From assembly GCF_040712315.1 (NCBI RefSeq), contig NC_134016.1:3139501-3203500 (forward strand): DNA of 64,000 bases, read 5' to 3'. The notes beneath the pieces were generated by a model, which saw nothing but the letters and a program-made list of their open reading frames with translations, was not told the origin of the DNA and searched no databases. Within the stretch, counting starts at the first letter, position 1, and every line of letters starts with the position of its first letter. The DNA is from Castanea sativa. Taxonomy: Eukaryota > Streptophyta > Magnoliopsida > Fagales > Fagaceae. This document shows, one piece after another, positions 62,436 to 64,000 of the stretch. A program made the position numbers and the translations under genes.

Positions 62436-63063
62436 GTTTTCAAAATTTAGTCTACAAAAACAAGAGTTCCCCCCTTCCAAATATTTAAATTAGTCCAATA
62501 ATACTTTAAAAAAAATAATTGGTCTAGTAATTATGGTAATTATATTTTTCATTGTAAAATGTGTTTTTATATTTGATAAAGTTTGACATTAAATATGTTT
62601 GAATCTATCTTTTCCAACCCGTTACGTGGTGATTAATATGTCAGTGGCTCATTAGAAAAAATCATGTCACTAAAACTACACATAAAATGTCTCTTTAGTT
62701 GCCACATAATGGGTTAGAGGAAGATAATTTCAAATATATTTAGAGCCTAACTTATTCCTCCAAATTTTGGATCATTCATGTTTTTAAAGATTTCATTAGT
62801 TCAATTGAAATATATTTTACTTACTTTAGTATAAAATTTGATAATATTTGTATTGAAAATGAAACTTTTTAAGAATTTTACTATGAAATGGTAAAAATGA
62901 AATTTATTTTATGAAAATACTAAACTTTTTGTGTGTGTATATATATAACTTGTATATAATAAAAAAATGTGTGTGCATATATATGTGTGGGGGGATTGTT
63001 CTGATAAATATAATAGTGTCGCAATTTGACCTCCTAAAACAAAAATTTATGGCCCCACCCATG
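62348..63063. mobile_element. hAT-like element, 716 bp
   Basis: It begins CAGGGGATGAGC and ends GGCCCCACCCATG. The 8-bp flanks TTAATGGT and CTAATGGA match at the central six bases. Subterminal GGGTGGGGGGCCAT (left) pairs with ATGGCCCCACCC (right). The interior holds an AT microsatellite (62400-62431) and no transposase. Confidence 0.5.
62400..62431. repeat. (AT)n microsatellite
   Basis: About 16 AT units inside the hAT-like element. Confidence 0.95.
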
Positions 63064-63119
63064 CTAATGGAATTATAGTTTTTTTTTTGGTTAAGAAAGA
63101 AATGGATTTGTGTTGCAAG

Positions 63120-63355
63120 CAGTGGTGGAGTCAGGATTTTAGTTTAGGGGGCCAAGATCAAAAGACAATAATAAAAAAAATAACCTAAAATTATTAATTT
63201 ATATTAACAATAAAATTATAAACGAACAATAATTATCATACAAAGCCTATTAAAATTAAACAATTGTAATATAAATAAACAATTGTAAAACATCTAGTTC
63301 ATAGTTATTAATTGACAAACAATCATCAAAGCAAGAGATTAATCTATATACATAA
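63120..63355 (+). mobile_element. hAT-like left end cut by an LTR element
   Basis: CAGTGGTGGAGTCAGGATTT followed by TAGTTTAGGGGGCC is a typical hAT-like terminus. The matching words in 4243-4983 (complement of AAAATCCTGAGTCTATCCCT) suggest one family. No right end is found before the LTR begins at 63356. Confidence 0.5.
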
Positions 63356-64000
63356 TGTGGGACCTGAGGACCAAGGAAGACTAAAAATGCTATGACCTTT
63401 AATTGTTCATTGGCAAAAGCACCTTAAACCCAAGAAGTTGTTTTGCTTGATAAAAAGATGGGAAGGGACACAATATCTCCTGGAAGGCCGAGTGGAGAAA
63501 GTGGCCTTCTAGGAGAAGGCTAAGGCATCCGAAAGAAGTTTCCGGTAAAAGCTTATCTCCTGCCTCTGCATTAAATGATTGGCAACAGTCTTATCAACTG
63601 CATTGATAAGGAAATGACACATGAACAATAGATTCACAACTAAGTAACCCCTTCTACTACCTTCAACAAAAGTTTAATGGGACAAGTGTCCTAAGGATAA
63701 CCTAGAAGGACACAGATGGAAGGCTAGGATGCAAGAAGGAAATGAGTATATAAAGGAAGAGAACTTCCAGATGTGGGGGATGCTAGAAAAAAATCAAGAA
63801 AGAGGATTAGAAAAAGAACAATGGTGAGTGAGAGAAAGAAGAGTGCATATCCCTATGCAAGAATTTGTCCTCGGACTGACCTAAGGAAAGCATAAATACT
63901 ACTTGCTCTTCACATCCAAACTCTTTCCTTCTTACTTGAATCTTCAAACTTAGACCCGGACTTAACAAATTAGTTGCATGTAGAGTATTATTCTTATTTT
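63356..64000 (+). mobile_element. Start of an LTR retrotransposon (5' LTR), runs off the window
   Basis: It begins TGTGGGACCTGAGG. A TATA box (GTATATAAAGG) at 63747-63755 is followed by a purine-rich leader, CCTCGGACTGACC and a pyrimidine-rich tail (ATCCAAACTCTTTCCTTCTT), a normal U3-R-U5 layout. GC content is higher than in the flanks. No CA end, primer-binding site or gag is reached before the window stops, so superfamily and completeness cannot be judged. Confidence 0.55.

Noticed and set aside
1..64000. tRNA, rRNA genes, CRISPR arrays or bacterial operons
   Set aside because: No complete tRNA fold or rRNA sequence was seen; tRNA-like boxes belong to SINEs, and the window is plant nuclear DNA.

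Overview
This is nuclear DNA from a flowering plant, very probably a woody rosid eudicot. Introns are GT-AG, intergenic DNA is AT-rich and full of Helitrons, hAT and Tourist-like elements, L1- and RTE-type LINEs and tRNA-derived SINEs, and the genes are typical plant families. The repeat style resembles Fagaceae (oak or chestnut), but that is an impression, not something I could test.

Layout. Positions 1-18.4 kb hold almost only transposon DNA: a Helitron (99-1407), a candidate LTR (1444-1987), a TIR element with 9-bp target duplications (2284-3234), a hAT element with perfect 8-bp duplications (4243-4983), a broken L1 LINE (5500-6787), a minus-strand Helitron (7013-10356), a TIR element with GC-rich cargo (12619-13906) and another Helitron (16833-18433). 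From 19.05 to 27.6 kb lies a disease-resistance locus. It has one nearly complete CC-NB-LRR gene with a single-base frame break, followed by decayed LRR fragments, a LINE relic carrying a 384-bp tandem duplication, and a 281-bp TRIM-like element. From 27.6 to 35.2 kb is repeats, including a 2.3-kb Helitron.

The right half carries four genes, all on the minus strand. The first (35189-37310) encodes an NB-ARC-less winged-helix/LRR protein related to plant NLRs; it has a probable 5' UTR intron and a single-base frame break near its C-terminus. The second (41690-51515) is a seven-exon HAD-superfamily class IIA hydrolase of 314 residues, whose introns hold a LINE, a second LINE relic and a SINE. 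The third (53825-54615) is a two-exon gene for a 128-residue protein with a chloroplast transit region and a twin-arginine-like thylakoid signal. The fourth (56832-59409) is a nine-exon gene for 60S ribosomal protein L5 (300 residues), with telo-box promoter motifs. All exon joints given here keep the frame arithmetically. The last 4 kb holds more transposons, ending in the start of an LTR retrotransposon that runs out of the window.

The genes do not form a pathway. They are independent plant genes: two immune-receptor relatives, one phosphatase-like enzyme, one thylakoid protein and one ribosomal protein. I found no evidence of a new biological system. The most useful observations are the two single-base homopolymer breaks in otherwise intact NLR-type genes, the nested and tandemly duplicated transposons with dateable order, and the small Tat-type lumen protein that I cannot name.
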